DNA of 64,000 nucleotides from CALMKX01 sp036274895 (GCA_036274895.1 DASUEU010000037.1:310001-374000); one strand, 5' to 3'. Positions 18,190-27,100 are shown, counted from the first letter of the stretch. The notes: a model not told the origin generated them from the letters alone. Made by a program: numbers and translations.

Positions 18190-18597
18190 GTGGACTCGCT
18201 GGAGCGGCTCAAGCATCAAGCGTCGGCATGGCCGGAGCTGAAGCTCGCGGTGCTCTTCGGCTCGCAGGCTCGAGGCGATGCTCGCCGCGGCAGCGATGCA
18301 GATCTGGGGCTTCTCCTCGATCCCTACAGCCCCGAGCTGCGCTTCCGAGTCGAAGCGGAGCTCGGCCGAGCCGCGGGTCGCCCGGTGGACACCGTCCTCC
18401 TCGACGACGCGCCGCCCTTGCTCCGCTTCGAGATCGCCCGCGACGGAGTGCTCCTGGCCGAGCGAGAGGAAGGGCTTTGGACGGACTTCAAGGCCAAGGC
18501 CATGGTGGACTGGTGGGACTGGGCGCCGACCCACCGGTGGATGGCCGCGGCCGTCGTCCAACGCTTGAGAGAGAGGGCTGCCGTTGGTCAAGCTTGA
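18190..18597 (+). CDS. mntA: MntA-like minimal nucleotidyltransferase antitoxin
   Basis: 135-residue nucleotidyltransferase with the signature G24-S25 ... D36-A-D38 in LFGSQARGDARRGSDADLG. In the MntA-HepT system this protein adds AMP to a tyrosine of the HepT toxin and so neutralises it. The GTG at 18190 lies six bases after TAGGAT (18178-18183) with no Shine-Dalgarno, so the transcript may be leaderless. It overlaps hepT by 14 bases. The C-terminal third (WWDWAPTHRWMAAAVVQRLRERA) is helical and may contact the toxin. Confidence 0.87.
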   Translation: MDSLERLKHQASAWPELKLAVLFGSQARGDARRGSDADLGLLLDPYSPELRFRVEAELGRAAGRPVDTVLLDDAPPLLRFEIARDGVLLAEREEGLWTDFKAKAMVDWWDWAPTHRWMAAAVVQRLRERAAVGQA

Positions 18598-19003
18598 GGT
18601 GGTCTCCAGGAAAGTCGCGCGGGCCAGCGCGTGGCTGAACGATGCCGAGGAGATCCTCGGCAGCCCGGGCGTGGCAGCTCGGACCGAGGTGAGAGGCCGC
18701 GACCTGGCCTCCTTCTACCTCTTCCTCACGATCCAAGAGTGCATCGACTTGGCGGCCCATTGGGTTTCCGACGCCGGCTGGGACCTTCCCGACGATGCAG
18801 GAGCGTCCTTCGACCTGCTGGCCGAGCACGGCGTCCTGGACCGGGACCTCGCTACGACCCTGCGCGGAGCCGTGGGGCTGCGGAACCGCATCGCCCACGG
18901 CTATGCGACCGTGGACCACGGGAGGATCCACGATGAGCTGGAATCCGGAGTTGTAGCGCTCAGGAACTTTCTGACCCTGGTGAGCGCCGCCGCCGGCCTG
19001 TGA
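18584..19003 (+). CDS. hepT: HepT-like HEPN ribonuclease toxin (DUF86)
   Basis: 139-residue HEPN protein. The catalytic and modification motif R-x4-H-x-Y is intact as R100, H105 and Y107 in LRNRIAHGY. R and H would cleave RNA; the Tyr is the residue AMPylated by the partner antitoxin. The TTG start at 18584 lies inside mntA. This is the second toxin-antitoxin pair within 2 kb. Length and position match known MntA-HepT pairs. Confidence 0.88.
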   Translation: MVKLEVVSRKVARASAWLNDAEEILGSPGVAARTEVRGRDLASFYLFLTIQECIDLAAHWVSDAGWDLPDDAGASFDLLAEHGVLDRDLATTLRGAVGLRNRIAHGYATVDHGRIHDELESGVVALRNFLTLVSAAAGL

Positions 19004-19032
19004 TACGCGGCGCTGGCGGTTAGGGCAGCCCC

Positions 19033-20532
19033 CTAAGGCACCACCGTCCCCCAGGCCGACAGGTCACCGCTCTCGAAGCCGTCGGTGAAAAGCAAGAGGG
19101 CGGTTTCGTAGGCTCCGAGGTCGGGCTCGGCGATGGGTGGGCGGGGTTGGGTGCTCTGGTGGGGGGCGTACTGGCGGGTGGGTTGGTGGCTGGGCAGGAC
19201 GGTCGGGTGGAGGCCGCCGCCGGCGTCGATGGCGAGGGAGCCATCGGCCAGGCGGTAGTCCTGCCCGGCCTCGTTGGCGAAGCCCGGCGCCGTGCCCAGG
19301 ACGCTGGTGCCGTCGTCGTTGATCACTGCCGACAGGCTGCCGTGGGTCGCCACCCAGCCGCTCTTCATCCAGTTGTGGGAGAGGTCGAGCACCCCGTCTT
19401 CGTCCACCATCGCCAGGCGGTTGCCGGCCGCCGTGACGTAGAGCACGTTGTTGCGCACGTCGGCGTGCTCGTCGTCGGTCGACAGGCGCAGCAGCGTGGT
19501 GTTGCCGCTGCGCTTCGAGACCAGCGTGTTGTGGAAGAAGTAGAGCATGCCCTTGCGGTAGATCGCGGTGTCGCCGCTGTCCCCGCCGTAGTGGACGATC
19601 TGGCTGTTGCCGGCGCCGTCCGGCTCGATCAGCACGTTGCCGTAGACGAAGGTCTGGTGGTAGGCGGGATGGTTCACCACGTTGATGCTGTCCTCGCCGT
19701 CCACCAGGTCCAGCTGGCGGTTGCCGCCCTCGATCCAGTTGTAGCGCACCACCAGTCCCGCCGAGCGGTCTTTCAGGTTGTTGCCGCCGGCCCCCGCGCG
19801 CAGCGGGCCGAAGCGATTGCCCTGGTAGACGATGCCGAGCGCCGCCGTGTAGCTGTTGTGCTCGAAACCGCTGCCGACGATGCCGTTGCCGAGGATGTGG
19901 TTGTTTTCGATCGTCACGTCCTCGGTCAGCCCGTCGAACACACCAATGAACAGCCCGTTGCCGGAATCCGACAGCCGGCAGCCGCGGATGGTCAGGTGGG
20001 CGGCCTTCTCGACGTAGATCGCCGCCGCGTTGGTCGAATAGGAACGCACGGCGCCGGAGTCGTCTGTGAAGGTGTAGGAGGGGTGGGCGGAGCGGACGTC
20101 CAGGTTCTCGATCACCAGGTGGGAGGGCAGGGTGTCGTCCGGCACGTTCGAGCCGCCGATCTTGATCACCCCGCGCTCCTCGCTCCAGAAGTTGAGGGGC
20201 GAGGGGGTGACGGCGCCGTCGCCGCTCACCACCGGCAGCTCGCCGCCAGGCCCGGGCACCCCGCGCACCGTGATCGGCGCCGCCGCCGTGCCCTGGCGGC
20301 CGATCACCCACTTCTCGCGGTAAGGCTCGGCGCGCCAGTGGATCAGCACCAGATCGCCGGGGCCGAGGGTGGCCCAGGGCACCTGGGCGATCGAGGAGAG
20401 GGGCTGGCCCGGCCCGACCGAGTAAGTGGCGGCCCGGATCGCGGAAGTTGCGGTTTCCAGCACCAGACTGAGGAGGAGGAAGGCGGACACCCGTCCAACG
20501 GGAAGTGAAGGCCGCGCAGCTCGGGGGCTCAT
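19033..20532 (-). CDS. Secreted right-handed beta-helix protein with GFESGD tail
   Basis: About 499-residue exported protein. A signal-like N-terminus (VSAFLLLSLVLETATSAIRAA) is followed by parallel beta-helix coils rich in Asn and Gly (IENLDVRSAH, IRGCRLSDSGNGLFIG, IENNHILGNGIVGSG), as in polysaccharide-acting PbH1 proteins. The C-terminal end is FTDGFESGDLSAWG, almost the same as the FG-GAP protein at 15.1-16.8 kb. The ATG at 20532 was chosen; a TTG seven codons upstream is possible, and neither has a strong Shine-Dalgarno. No lyase catalytic set was recognised, so substrate and activity are open. Confidence 0.8.
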   Translation of the reverse strand: MSPRAARPSLPVGRVSAFLLLSLVLETATSAIRAATYSVGPGQPLSSIAQVPWATLGPGDLVLIHWRAEPYREKWVIGRQGTAAAPITVRGVPGPGGELPVVSGDGAVTPSPLNFWSEERGVIKIGGSNVPDDTLPSHLVIENLDVRSAHPSYTFTDDSGAVRSYSTNAAAIYVEKAAHLTIRGCRLSDSGNGLFIGVFDGLTEDVTIENNHILGNGIVGSGFEHNSYTAALGIVYQGNRFGPLRAGAGGNNLKDRSAGLVVRYNWIEGGNRQLDLVDGEDSINVVNHPAYHQTFVYGNVLIEPDGAGNSQIVHYGGDSGDTAIYRKGMLYFFHNTLVSKRSGNTTLLRLSTDDEHADVRNNVLYVTAAGNRLAMVDEDGVLDLSHNWMKSGWVATHGSLSAVINDDGTSVLGTAPGFANEAGQDYRLADGSLAIDAGGGLHPTVLPSHQPTRQYAPHQSTQPRPPIAEPDLGAYETALLLFTDGFESGDLSAWGTVVP

Positions 20533-20599
20533 GGGCTCAGCATATTGCCACAAGCAGATCGGCCCACGGAGAGCCGGTCAGGGTTGACCTCCAGGCCGC

Positions 20600-20630
20600 T
20601 TGACAGGATCTGTAATGTAGCCTACATTAC
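20600..20630 (+). promoter_or_regulatory. Promoter and overlapping TetR operator for the efflux operon
   Basis: TTGACA (20600-20605), a 17-base spacer and TACATT (20623-20628) form a near-consensus promoter. The perfect 19-base palindrome GTAATGTAGCCTACATTAC (20612-20630) covers the spacer and -10. The TetR ATG is only seven bases beyond the -10, so the message is probably leaderless and a bound repressor would block RNA polymerase. Confidence 0.82.
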
Positions 20631-20635
20631 GCCCC

Positions 20636-21322
20636 ATGTCAGACCGATCTACCCCGCGGGCAGACTCCCCGGTCGAAACCGGCCAGAAGGGACGCCGAGA
20701 GGCGAGGCGCCAGGCGATGCTGGACGCCGCCCGGGAGCTCTTCCTGGAGCACGGCTTCGGCGGCACCAGCGTCAGCGAGGTGGTGCGCCGCTCGGGCGGT
20801 TCCCTGGCCACGCTCTATGAGCTGTTCGGTTCGAAGGAGGGGCTCTTCGAGGCGATCATCGCCGACGTCTCCGAGCAGATCGTCGCGCCTTTCGGCACTC
20901 CCGAGTTCGAGTCCCGGCCCCTGGACGAGGCGTTGCGGCTCTTCGGGGAGCGGTTCCTGGCCCTGGTGCTCGAGCCCGAGGCCCTGCGCTGGAACCGCAT
21001 GTGCATCGCCGAAGGCCCGAAGTACCCCGAGCTGCGGGCCGCCCTGGTGCGCACCGGGCCGGGCCACGTCAACGACCGGCTCACGGCCTACCTCGCGGCT
21101 CAAACAAAGGCCGGTCGCCTGCGTATCGAAGACTCACGTGTAGCTGCTCTTCATTTCCTGTCACTGATCAAGAGTGAAACCCACTTCGCCGCCGTCTGTG
21201 GTGAGCCCCTCGAAGCCCAGCCGGCCGAGATCGCTCGTCAGGTTGCTCAGGCGGTGGACGTCTTTCTACGCGGGTACGCCGTGCACGGACGGCCCGGCGC
21301 GCCTTCCAGGAGTCAGCCATGA
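20636..21322 (+). CDS. TetR family repressor of the RND efflux operon
   Basis: 228-residue TetR regulator. After a 20-residue polar N-terminal arm, the helix-turn-helix domain runs through ARELFLEHGFGGTSVSEVVRRSGGSLATLYELFGSKEGL at about residues 30-70. The C-terminal part (PEALRWNRMCIAEGPKYPELRAAL) resembles the AefR/TetR_C_7 group linked to efflux. It is the first gene of an operon; its last four bases overlap the adaptor gene (ATGA). It very probably binds the palindrome at 20612-20630 and responds to a pump substrate. Confidence 0.9.
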   Translation: MSDRSTPRADSPVETGQKGRREARRQAMLDAARELFLEHGFGGTSVSEVVRRSGGSLATLYELFGSKEGLFEAIIADVSEQIVAPFGTPEFESRPLDEALRLFGERFLALVLEPEALRWNRMCIAEGPKYPELRAALVRTGPGHVNDRLTAYLAAQTKAGRLRIEDSRVAALHFLSLIKSETHFAAVCGEPLEAQPAEIARQVAQAVDVFLRGYAVHGRPGAPSRSQP

Positions 21323-22482
21323 GACACAGCCGCATCCCGGTGGCGCCCGGCGCCGCCTTCCTGCTCGCCGCAGCGAGCCTGCTCGCGGCCTGCGGCGGTG
21401 CTTCGCAAGAGACCCCCGCCGGCGCTCCGGCAGCCCCTCCCCCCGCTCAGGTCACGGTGGTCGAGGTGGTACCGCGAACCGTGCCCGTGCCCTACGAGCT
21501 GACCGGGCGGATGGAAGGCTCTCGTGAGGTCGAGATCCGCGCCCGCGTGTCGGGCATCCTGCTCGAGCGCACCTACGCCGAAGGGCGCCCGGTGGCCAAA
21601 GGGCAGACCCTCTTCGTGATCGACCCGGCCCCCTACCGCGCCGAGGTCCAGGCCGCCGAGGCCAAGCTCGAGGAGGAGAAGGCCAAGGTGGCCCGCGCCG
21701 AGCGCGAGGTCAGGCGCCTCGAGCCCCTGCTCGCCGCCCGCGCCGCCAGCCAGCGGGACTACGACAACGCCGTCTCCGAGGCCGAGCTCGCCAACGCCAC
21801 CCTGCTCTCAGCCCAGGCCCGCCTCGACCAGGCCAAGCTCGACCTCGCCTACACCCGGGTCGAGGCGCCGATCTCCGGCCTCTCCAGCCGCGCCGAGCAC
21901 TCCGAGGGCAGCCTGGTGGAGCCGGGAGACAACGGCCTCTTGACCCGCATCTCCCAGGTCAAGCCGATCTGGGTGCGCTTCTCCGTGCCGGACCAGACCC
22001 TGCTGTCTCTGCGCAAGGCGATCGCCGCCAAGACCGTGACCTCGCCGGGCACCAACCAGCTGGAAGTCGAGCTGGTGCTCGCGGACGGCACGGTGCACGG
22101 TGAACGGGGCCAAGTCAACTTCTCGGACTCGATGGTCGACAGCCAGACCGGCAGCGTCGACCTGCGCGCCGAGCTGGCCAACGCTGCCGGGGACCTGCTG
22201 CCCGGGCAGTTCGTGCGGGTGCGCCTCCTGGGCATCGAGAGGCCGGGGGCCATCCTGGTGCCGCAGCGCTCGGTGCAGCAGGGCCAGGAGGGCAAGTTCG
22301 TCTTCGTCGTCGGGGCCGGCGGCACCGCCGAGGTGCGGCCGATCACGGTGGGCAGCTGGCTGGGCCAGGACTGGGTCGTCGAGTCAGGCCTCGCCGCCGG
22401 CGAGCGGGTCATCGTCGACGGTGCCGTGAAAGTACAGCCGGGTGCGCCGGTTGAGATCGTCGAACCGCAGGCGGCGAGCTGA
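21319..22482 (+). CDS. RND efflux periplasmic adaptor lipoprotein (AcrA/MexA type)
   Basis: 387-residue HlyD/AcrA-family membrane fusion protein. The N-terminus has a lipobox (LLAAC, Cys near residue 31), so it is a lipoprotein anchored in the inner membrane. Next come the lipoyl half (VEIRARVSGILLERTYAEGRPVAKGQTLFVID), a coiled-coil hairpin (about 105-165), the second lipoyl half and a beta-barrel (SGLSSRAEHSEGSLVEPGD), and the membrane-proximal domain (GQFVRVRLLG, VPQRSVQQGQEGKFVFVV). It links the inner-membrane pump to the outer-membrane channel encoded downstream. Confidence 0.92.
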   Translation: MRHSRIPVAPGAAFLLAAASLLAACGGASQETPAGAPAAPPPAQVTVVEVVPRTVPVPYELTGRMEGSREVEIRARVSGILLERTYAEGRPVAKGQTLFVIDPAPYRAEVQAAEAKLEEEKAKVARAEREVRRLEPLLAARAASQRDYDNAVSEAELANATLLSAQARLDQAKLDLAYTRVEAPISGLSSRAEHSEGSLVEPGDNGLLTRISQVKPIWVRFSVPDQTLLSLRKAIAAKTVTSPGTNQLEVELVLADGTVHGERGQVNFSDSMVDSQTGSVDLRAELANAAGDLLPGQFVRVRLLGIERPGAILVPQRSVQQGQEGKFVFVVGAGGTAEVRPITVGSWLGQDWVVESGLAAGERVIVDGAVKVQPGAPVEIVEPQAAS

Positions 22483-22495
22483 GGCGGAGCCCACG

Positions 22496-25400
22496 ATGTT
22501 CTCTCACTTCTTCATCCGCCGCCCGATCTTCGCCGGGGTCATCTCGATCGTCATCGTACTGGCGGGTCTGGCCGCGATCGGCAACCTGCCGGTGGAGCAG
22601 TACCCCCAGATCTCGCCGCCCCAGGTGACGGTGACCTCCGTCTACCCCGGGGCCACGGCCGAAGCCGTGCAGGCCACCGTCGCCGCGCCCATCGAGGAGC
22701 AGATCAACGGCGTGGAGGACATGCTCTACATCGGCTCGATCTCGACCTCGAGCGGCGTGGTCACCACCACCGTCACCTTCGAGGTCGGCACCGACATCGA
22801 CCTCGCCGCCAACAACGTCGCCAACCGCGTCCGCCTGGCCGAGCCGCGTCTGCCCGAGGAGGTGCGGCGCAACGGCGTGACGGTCCAGAAGCAGGCCACG
22901 AACTTCATCCAGATCATCACCCTCTCCTCCCCGGGCGGCCGCTACGACTCGGTTTACCTGTCGAACTACGCCTCGCTCAACATCCTGGAGCCTTTGAAGC
23001 GGGTGCCGGGGGTGGGCAACGTGGTCATCTTCGGCGCCCGGGACTACTCGATGCGGATCTGGCTGCGCCCGGACCGCATGGCCGAGCTCGGGCTGACGAC
23101 CAGCGACGTGGCCCGCGCCATCCGCGAGCAGAACGCCCAGTTCGCGGTCGGCAAGCTGGGCGGACAGCCGGCGCCCGACGACCTCGAGCTGACCTATACC
23201 GTCACCGCCGAGGATCGCCTGGCCACCGAGCAGCAGTTCGCCGACATCGTGCTGCGGGCGGACGAGACCGGCCGGGTGCTGCGCCTCGCCGACGTGGCCC
23301 GCATCGAGCTGGGCGCCCGCGACTACGACAGCGAGACCCGCCAGAACGGCCTGGAGACGATCTTCCTCGCCGTCTTCCTGCAGCCCGGCGCCAACGCCCT
23401 GGCCACCGCCGAGGGCGTCAAGGCGCAGTTGGCGGACCTCGAGCAGCGCTTCCCCGCGGGCGTCGAGCAGAAGATCCCCTTCGACACCACCCGCTTCGTC
23501 GAGGTCTCGATCGAGGAGGTGGTCAAGACCCTCGCCGAGGCCATGGTCCTGGTGCTGCTGGTGGTCTTCCTCTTCCTCCAGAGCTGGCGCGCCACGCTGA
23601 TCCCCATGCTGGCGGTCCCGGTGTCGCTGATCGGCACCTTCGCCGGCATGTACGCGCTGGGCTTCTCGATCAACACCTTGACTCTCTTCGGCCTGGTGCT
23701 CGCCATCGGCATCGTGGTGGACGACGCCATCGTGGTGCTGGAGAACACCGAGCGCATCATGGCGACGGAAGGCAAGAGCGCCCGCGAGGCCGCCTTCGCC
23801 TCGATGACCGAGGTCACCGGGCCGGTGGTGGCAATCGTCCTGGTGCTCTGCTCGGTGTTCGTGCCGGTCGCCTTCCTGGGCGGCCTGGCCGGCCAGCTCT
23901 ACCGCCAGTTCGCCATCACCGTGGCGATCTCGGTGGCGATCTCCGGCCTGGTGGCCCTGACCCTGGCACCGGCTCTCTGCGCTCTGCTGCTGAAGAGCGG
24001 ACACGGCGAGAAGAAGGGCTTGTTCGGCCTGTTCAATCGCGGCTTCGAGCGCGGCACCAACCGCTTCGTCACCTCAGTGCGCTGGCTGCTCCGCCGGCCG
24101 CTGATCGGCGCCCTGCTCTTCGTGGGCTTCCTGGTCGCCACCTGGGGCCTCTTCCGTACCGTGCCGACCAGCCTGGTGCCGCTCGAGGACCAGGGCTTCT
24201 TCATCGTCGCCAGCCAGTTGCCGGACGGCGCCACCCTGAAGCGCACTCACGACGTGGCGGTGCGCATCGAGAGCCAGCTGATGGCCGACCCGGCGGTCGA
24301 GAACGTCGCCTCGATCAACGGCTTCGACTTCATCGGCGGCAGCAGCAACAGCTCGGTGTCGACGATGTTCGTGGTGCTCAAGCGCTGGGGCGAGCGCGAG
24401 ACCCCCGAGCTGAGCCTGGAAGCCACCATGGGCCGCTTCTTCGGCGGCGTGGCGGGCATCCGCGAGGCGAACTCGTTCGCCTTCAACCCGCCCCCCATCG
24501 AGGGCCTGGGCTCGACCGGCGGCTTCGAGGTCTTCGTGCAGAACCGGGGTGAGGGCGGCACCCCGCGCCTCGCCCAGGAGGCCATGGCTTTCCTCGGCAA
24601 GCTGAATCAGGATCCGCGGCTCGGCGGCGCCCTGACCCTGTTCCGCGCCACCTCGCCGCAGGTCAACGTCAAGCTGGACCGCGAGAAGGCGCGGGCGCTG
24701 GGCGTGCCGGTGGACGAGGTGTTCAACACTCTGCAGACCGCCTTCGGCTCCCTCTACGTCAACGACTTCAACAAGAGCGGGCGGGTCTTCCGCGTGCAGA
24801 TGCAGGCGGAGTCGGCCTTCCGCTCCCGGCCCGAGGACTTGACGCGGCTCTTCGTGCGCTCGGAAAACGGCACCATGGTGCAGCTCGCCTCGCTGATCGA
24901 CCTCGAGTACGGTGCCGGTGCCGAGACGCTCGAGCGCTTCAACCTCTACCCGTCGGTGAAGCTCCTGGGCGCGGTGGCTCCCGGCCGCAGCTCGGCCGAG
25001 GCCATCGCCGCCGTCGAGGAGATCGCCGCCCGCGAGCTTCCTGCCGACTTCGGCATCGCCTGGACCGGCTCGGCCTTCGAGGAGAAGAAGTCCGGCGGCA
25101 CCTCCGCCCAGGTGCTGGGCTTGGGCCTGGTCTTCGTGTTCCTGATCCTGGCCGCCCAGTACGAGCGGTGGTCCCTGCCGATCGCCGTGCTGCTCGCCGT
25201 GCCCTTCGCCTTCTTCGGCGCCTTGCTGGCCGTGTGGCTGCGCGGCATGCCCAACGACGTCTACTTCCAGATCGGCCTGGTCACCCTGATCGGCCTGGCC
25301 GCCAAGAACGCCATCCTGATCGTCGAGTTCGCGGCGCAGCAGCGGGAGCGCGGGCTGTCGGTCGTCGAGGCCGCCGCCACGGCTGCCCGGCTGCGCTTCC

Positions 25401-25624
25401 GGCCGATTCTGATGACCTCCTTCGCCTTCATCCTCGGCGTGCTGCCCCTGGCCCTCGCCAGCGGTGCCGGCGCCTCGGCCCGCCGCTCCATGGGCACCGG
25501 CGTGCTCGGCGGCATGCTGGCCGCCACGCTGATCGCGGTGCTGTTCATCCCCCTCTTCTTCCGCTGGGTCTCCGGCCGTGATGCCGGAGGAGACCCGGCT
25601 TCCGACGAACGGAGCCCCTCATGA
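22496..25624 (+). CDS. RND multidrug efflux pump, inner-membrane transporter (AcrB/MexB, HAE1 type)
   Basis: 1042-residue proton-driven RND transporter, the usual length for the HAE1 subfamily. The first membrane helix is in FIRRPIFAGVISIVIVLAGL. The proton-relay pair is conserved as Asp-Asp in GIVVDDAIVVLENTERIM near residues 407-408, with the partner Lys in AAKNAILIVEF near 937. Two large periplasmic porter and docking regions follow TM1 and TM7. The ATG at 22496 with an upstream GGAG gives the standard N-terminus. Its stop overlaps the start of the outer-membrane gene. Substrate range cannot be read from sequence. Confidence 0.95.
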   Translation: MFSHFFIRRPIFAGVISIVIVLAGLAAIGNLPVEQYPQISPPQVTVTSVYPGATAEAVQATVAAPIEEQINGVEDMLYIGSISTSSGVVTTTVTFEVGTDIDLAANNVANRVRLAEPRLPEEVRRNGVTVQKQATNFIQIITLSSPGGRYDSVYLSNYASLNILEPLKRVPGVGNVVIFGARDYSMRIWLRPDRMAELGLTTSDVARAIREQNAQFAVGKLGGQPAPDDLELTYTVTAEDRLATEQQFADIVLRADETGRVLRLADVARIELGARDYDSETRQNGLETIFLAVFLQPGANALATAEGVKAQLADLEQRFPAGVEQKIPFDTTRFVEVSIEEVVKTLAEAMVLVLLVVFLFLQSWRATLIPMLAVPVSLIGTFAGMYALGFSINTLTLFGLVLAIGIVVDDAIVVLENTERIMATEGKSAREAAFASMTEVTGPVVAIVLVLCSVFVPVAFLGGLAGQLYRQFAITVAISVAISGLVALTLAPALCALLLKSGHGEKKGLFGLFNRGFERGTNRFVTSVRWLLRRPLIGALLFVGFLVATWGLFRTVPTSLVPLEDQGFFIVASQLPDGATLKRTHDVAVRIESQLMADPAVENVASINGFDFIGGSSNSSVSTMFVVLKRWGERETPELSLEATMGRFFGGVAGIREANSFAFNPPPIEGLGSTGGFEVFVQNRGEGGTPRLAQEAMAFLGKLNQDPRLGGALTLFRATSPQVNVKLDREKARALGVPVDEVFNTLQTAFGSLYVNDFNKSGRVFRVQMQAESAFRSRPEDLTRLFVRSENGTMVQLASLIDLEYGAGAETLERFNLYPSVKLLGAVAPGRSSAEAIAAVEEIAARELPADFGIAWTGSAFEEKKSGGTSAQVLGLGLVFVFLILAAQYERWSLPIAVLLAVPFAFFGALLAVWLRGMPNDVYFQIGLVTLIGLAAKNAILIVEFAAQQRERGLSVVEAAATAARLRFRPILMTSFAFILGVLPLALASGAGASARRSMGTGVLGGMLAATLIAVLFIPLFFRWVSGRDAGGDPASDERSPS

Positions 25625-27051
25625 GGCCCCTTCTGCTCTCGATCGCTCACCACGGGCGGTTGCCCGCCCTGGCTCTCGCCGTGGTCACGGCGGCCGGCTG
25701 CGCCAGCTTCCGGCCGGACTATCAGCGGCCCGCGACGACCCTGCCGGAGGCCTACTCGTCTCCGGCCAGCACCGCCGCCGCCTCCGACACCTGGTGGACC
25801 ACCTTCGGTGACTCCCAGCTCGACCGGCTGGTGGCCGAGGCCCTGGAGAAGAACCAGGACCTGCTCGCCGCCGCCGCCCGGGTGGAGGAGGCCCGAGCCC
25901 TGGCCGGCGTGGCCCGGGCGGACCAGTTCCCCCAGGTGTGGGTGGATGGTTCCGGCTCCCGCTACCGGTTCTCGGGCGACAACCCGCAGTTCCCGCCCGG
26001 CATCGACCTCGAGAACAGCACCGTGCGGCTGACCGCCAACGCCTCCTACGAGCTGGACTTCTGGGGCCGCTACCGCAACGCCACGGCGGCGGCGCGGGCG
26101 GAGCTGCTGGCCACCGAGGCCGGGCGCCAGAACCTGCGCGTGGGCCTGACGGCCGGCGTGGTCAGCGCCTACTTCGACCTGCTCGGCTTCGACCGCCAGC
26201 TGGCGATCGCCCGTGAGACCCTCTCCTCCCGTCAGGAGGCCGTCCGCCTCCAGCGGTTGCGCTTCGACGCCGGCACCATCTCCGAGCTGGACCTGGCCCA
26301 GGCCGAGGCCGAGCTGGCCTCGACCGAGGCGACCGTGCCCGCCCTCGAGCGGGCCCTGCGCCAGACCGAGAACCGCCTGGGCGTGCTGCTCGGCAGGGTG
26401 GGCGGCAGCGTGGAGCGCAGCAGCGGGCTCGACGCCTTGGTGGCGCCCGAGGTGCCCGTGGGGCTGCCCTCGCAGCTGCTCGCCCGCCGGCCGGACGTGG
26501 TGGCCGCCGAGCACAGCCTGGTGGCGGCCAACGCGCGCATCGCGGTGGTGCGGGCGGCTTACTTCCCGTCGATCTCCCTGACCGCCTACGCCGGCAGCGA
26601 GAGCCAGCAGCTGTCGAACCTGCTGGGCTCGGGCACGGGGATCTGGAACCTGGCGCTGGGGCTGATCCAGCCGATCTTCCAGGCCGGCCGCACCACCCGC
26701 CAGCTGGAGGCGGCCCGCGCCCGCGAGCAGCAGTTGGTGGCCGGTTACCTCAAGGCCGTGCAGACGGCTTTCGCCGAGGTGGAGGACGCCCTGGTCGCCC
26801 GGCGCACCGGCGCCACCGAGCGCGAGGCCCTGGCCCGCCAGGTCGAAGCCCTGGACCGCGCCCGGCGCCTGGCCCAGCTTCGCTACGAGGCCGGAGACTC
26901 CTCCTACCTCGAGGTGCTCGACGCCGAGCGCAGCCTGTTCGGCGCCGAGCTGTCCTTGACCGAAGCCCGCCGCGCCGAGCTGGCTGCGGCGGTGGCTTTG
27001 TTCAAGGCGCTGGGGGGCGGGTTCAAGGTGGCGGCTCCCACCACGCCTTGA
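25621..27051 (+). CDS. Outer-membrane efflux lipoprotein (OprM/NodT family)
   Basis: 476-residue TolC-like channel of the NodT/OprM lipoprotein family. The lipobox is TAAGCASF (Cys near residue 28), followed by the mature start DYQRPATTLPEAY. WWTTFGDSQLDRLVAEALEKNQDLLAAAARVEEARA marks the first tunnel helix, and NASYELDFWGRYRNATAAARAEL and RRPDVVAAEHSLVAANARI are family signatures in each half. It forms the last gene of the tetR-adaptor-pump-channel operon, and all junctions overlap or are within 14 bases. Confidence 0.94.
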   Translation: MRPLLLSIAHHGRLPALALAVVTAAGCASFRPDYQRPATTLPEAYSSPASTAAASDTWWTTFGDSQLDRLVAEALEKNQDLLAAAARVEEARALAGVARADQFPQVWVDGSGSRYRFSGDNPQFPPGIDLENSTVRLTANASYELDFWGRYRNATAAARAELLATEAGRQNLRVGLTAGVVSAYFDLLGFDRQLAIARETLSSRQEAVRLQRLRFDAGTISELDLAQAEAELASTEATVPALERALRQTENRLGVLLGRVGGSVERSSGLDALVAPEVPVGLPSQLLARRPDVVAAEHSLVAANARIAVVRAAYFPSISLTAYAGSESQQLSNLLGSGTGIWNLALGLIQPIFQAGRTTRQLEAARAREQQLVAGYLKAVQTAFAEVEDALVARRTGATEREALARQVEALDRARRLAQLRYEAGDSSYLEVLDAERSLFGAELSLTEARRAELAAAVALFKALGGGFKVAAPTTP

Positions 27052-27057
27052 CCGTTG

Positions 27058-27100
27058 CAACATTATGCGGCCAGGCATTATGCTTGGCTGCATAATGTTG
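27058..27100. promoter_or_regulatory. 43-base palindrome at the promoter of the ATPase gene
   Basis: The sequence opens with CAACATTATGC and ends with GCATAATGTTG, with GCATTATGC at its centre, and reads nearly the same on both strands. It spans a possible promoter: TTGCAA (27055-27060), 18 bases, TATGCT (27079-27084). The ATG at 27095 lies in the right arm. A dimeric regulator, possibly encoded elsewhere, would occlude both promoter and start; there is no Shine-Dalgarno. Confidence 0.75.

Noticed and set aside
18190..19003. Idea that the nucleotidyltransferase/HEPN pair is an antibiotic-resistance adenylyltransferase
   Set aside because: The small size, GS...DxD minimal domain and adjacent RX4HXY HEPN partner fit MntA-HepT better.
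19147..20508. Plus-strand open frame opposite the beta-helix protein
   Set aside because: Composition is His/Val/Asp/Arg-rich without motif; the minus strand has a signal peptide and the GFESGD tail.
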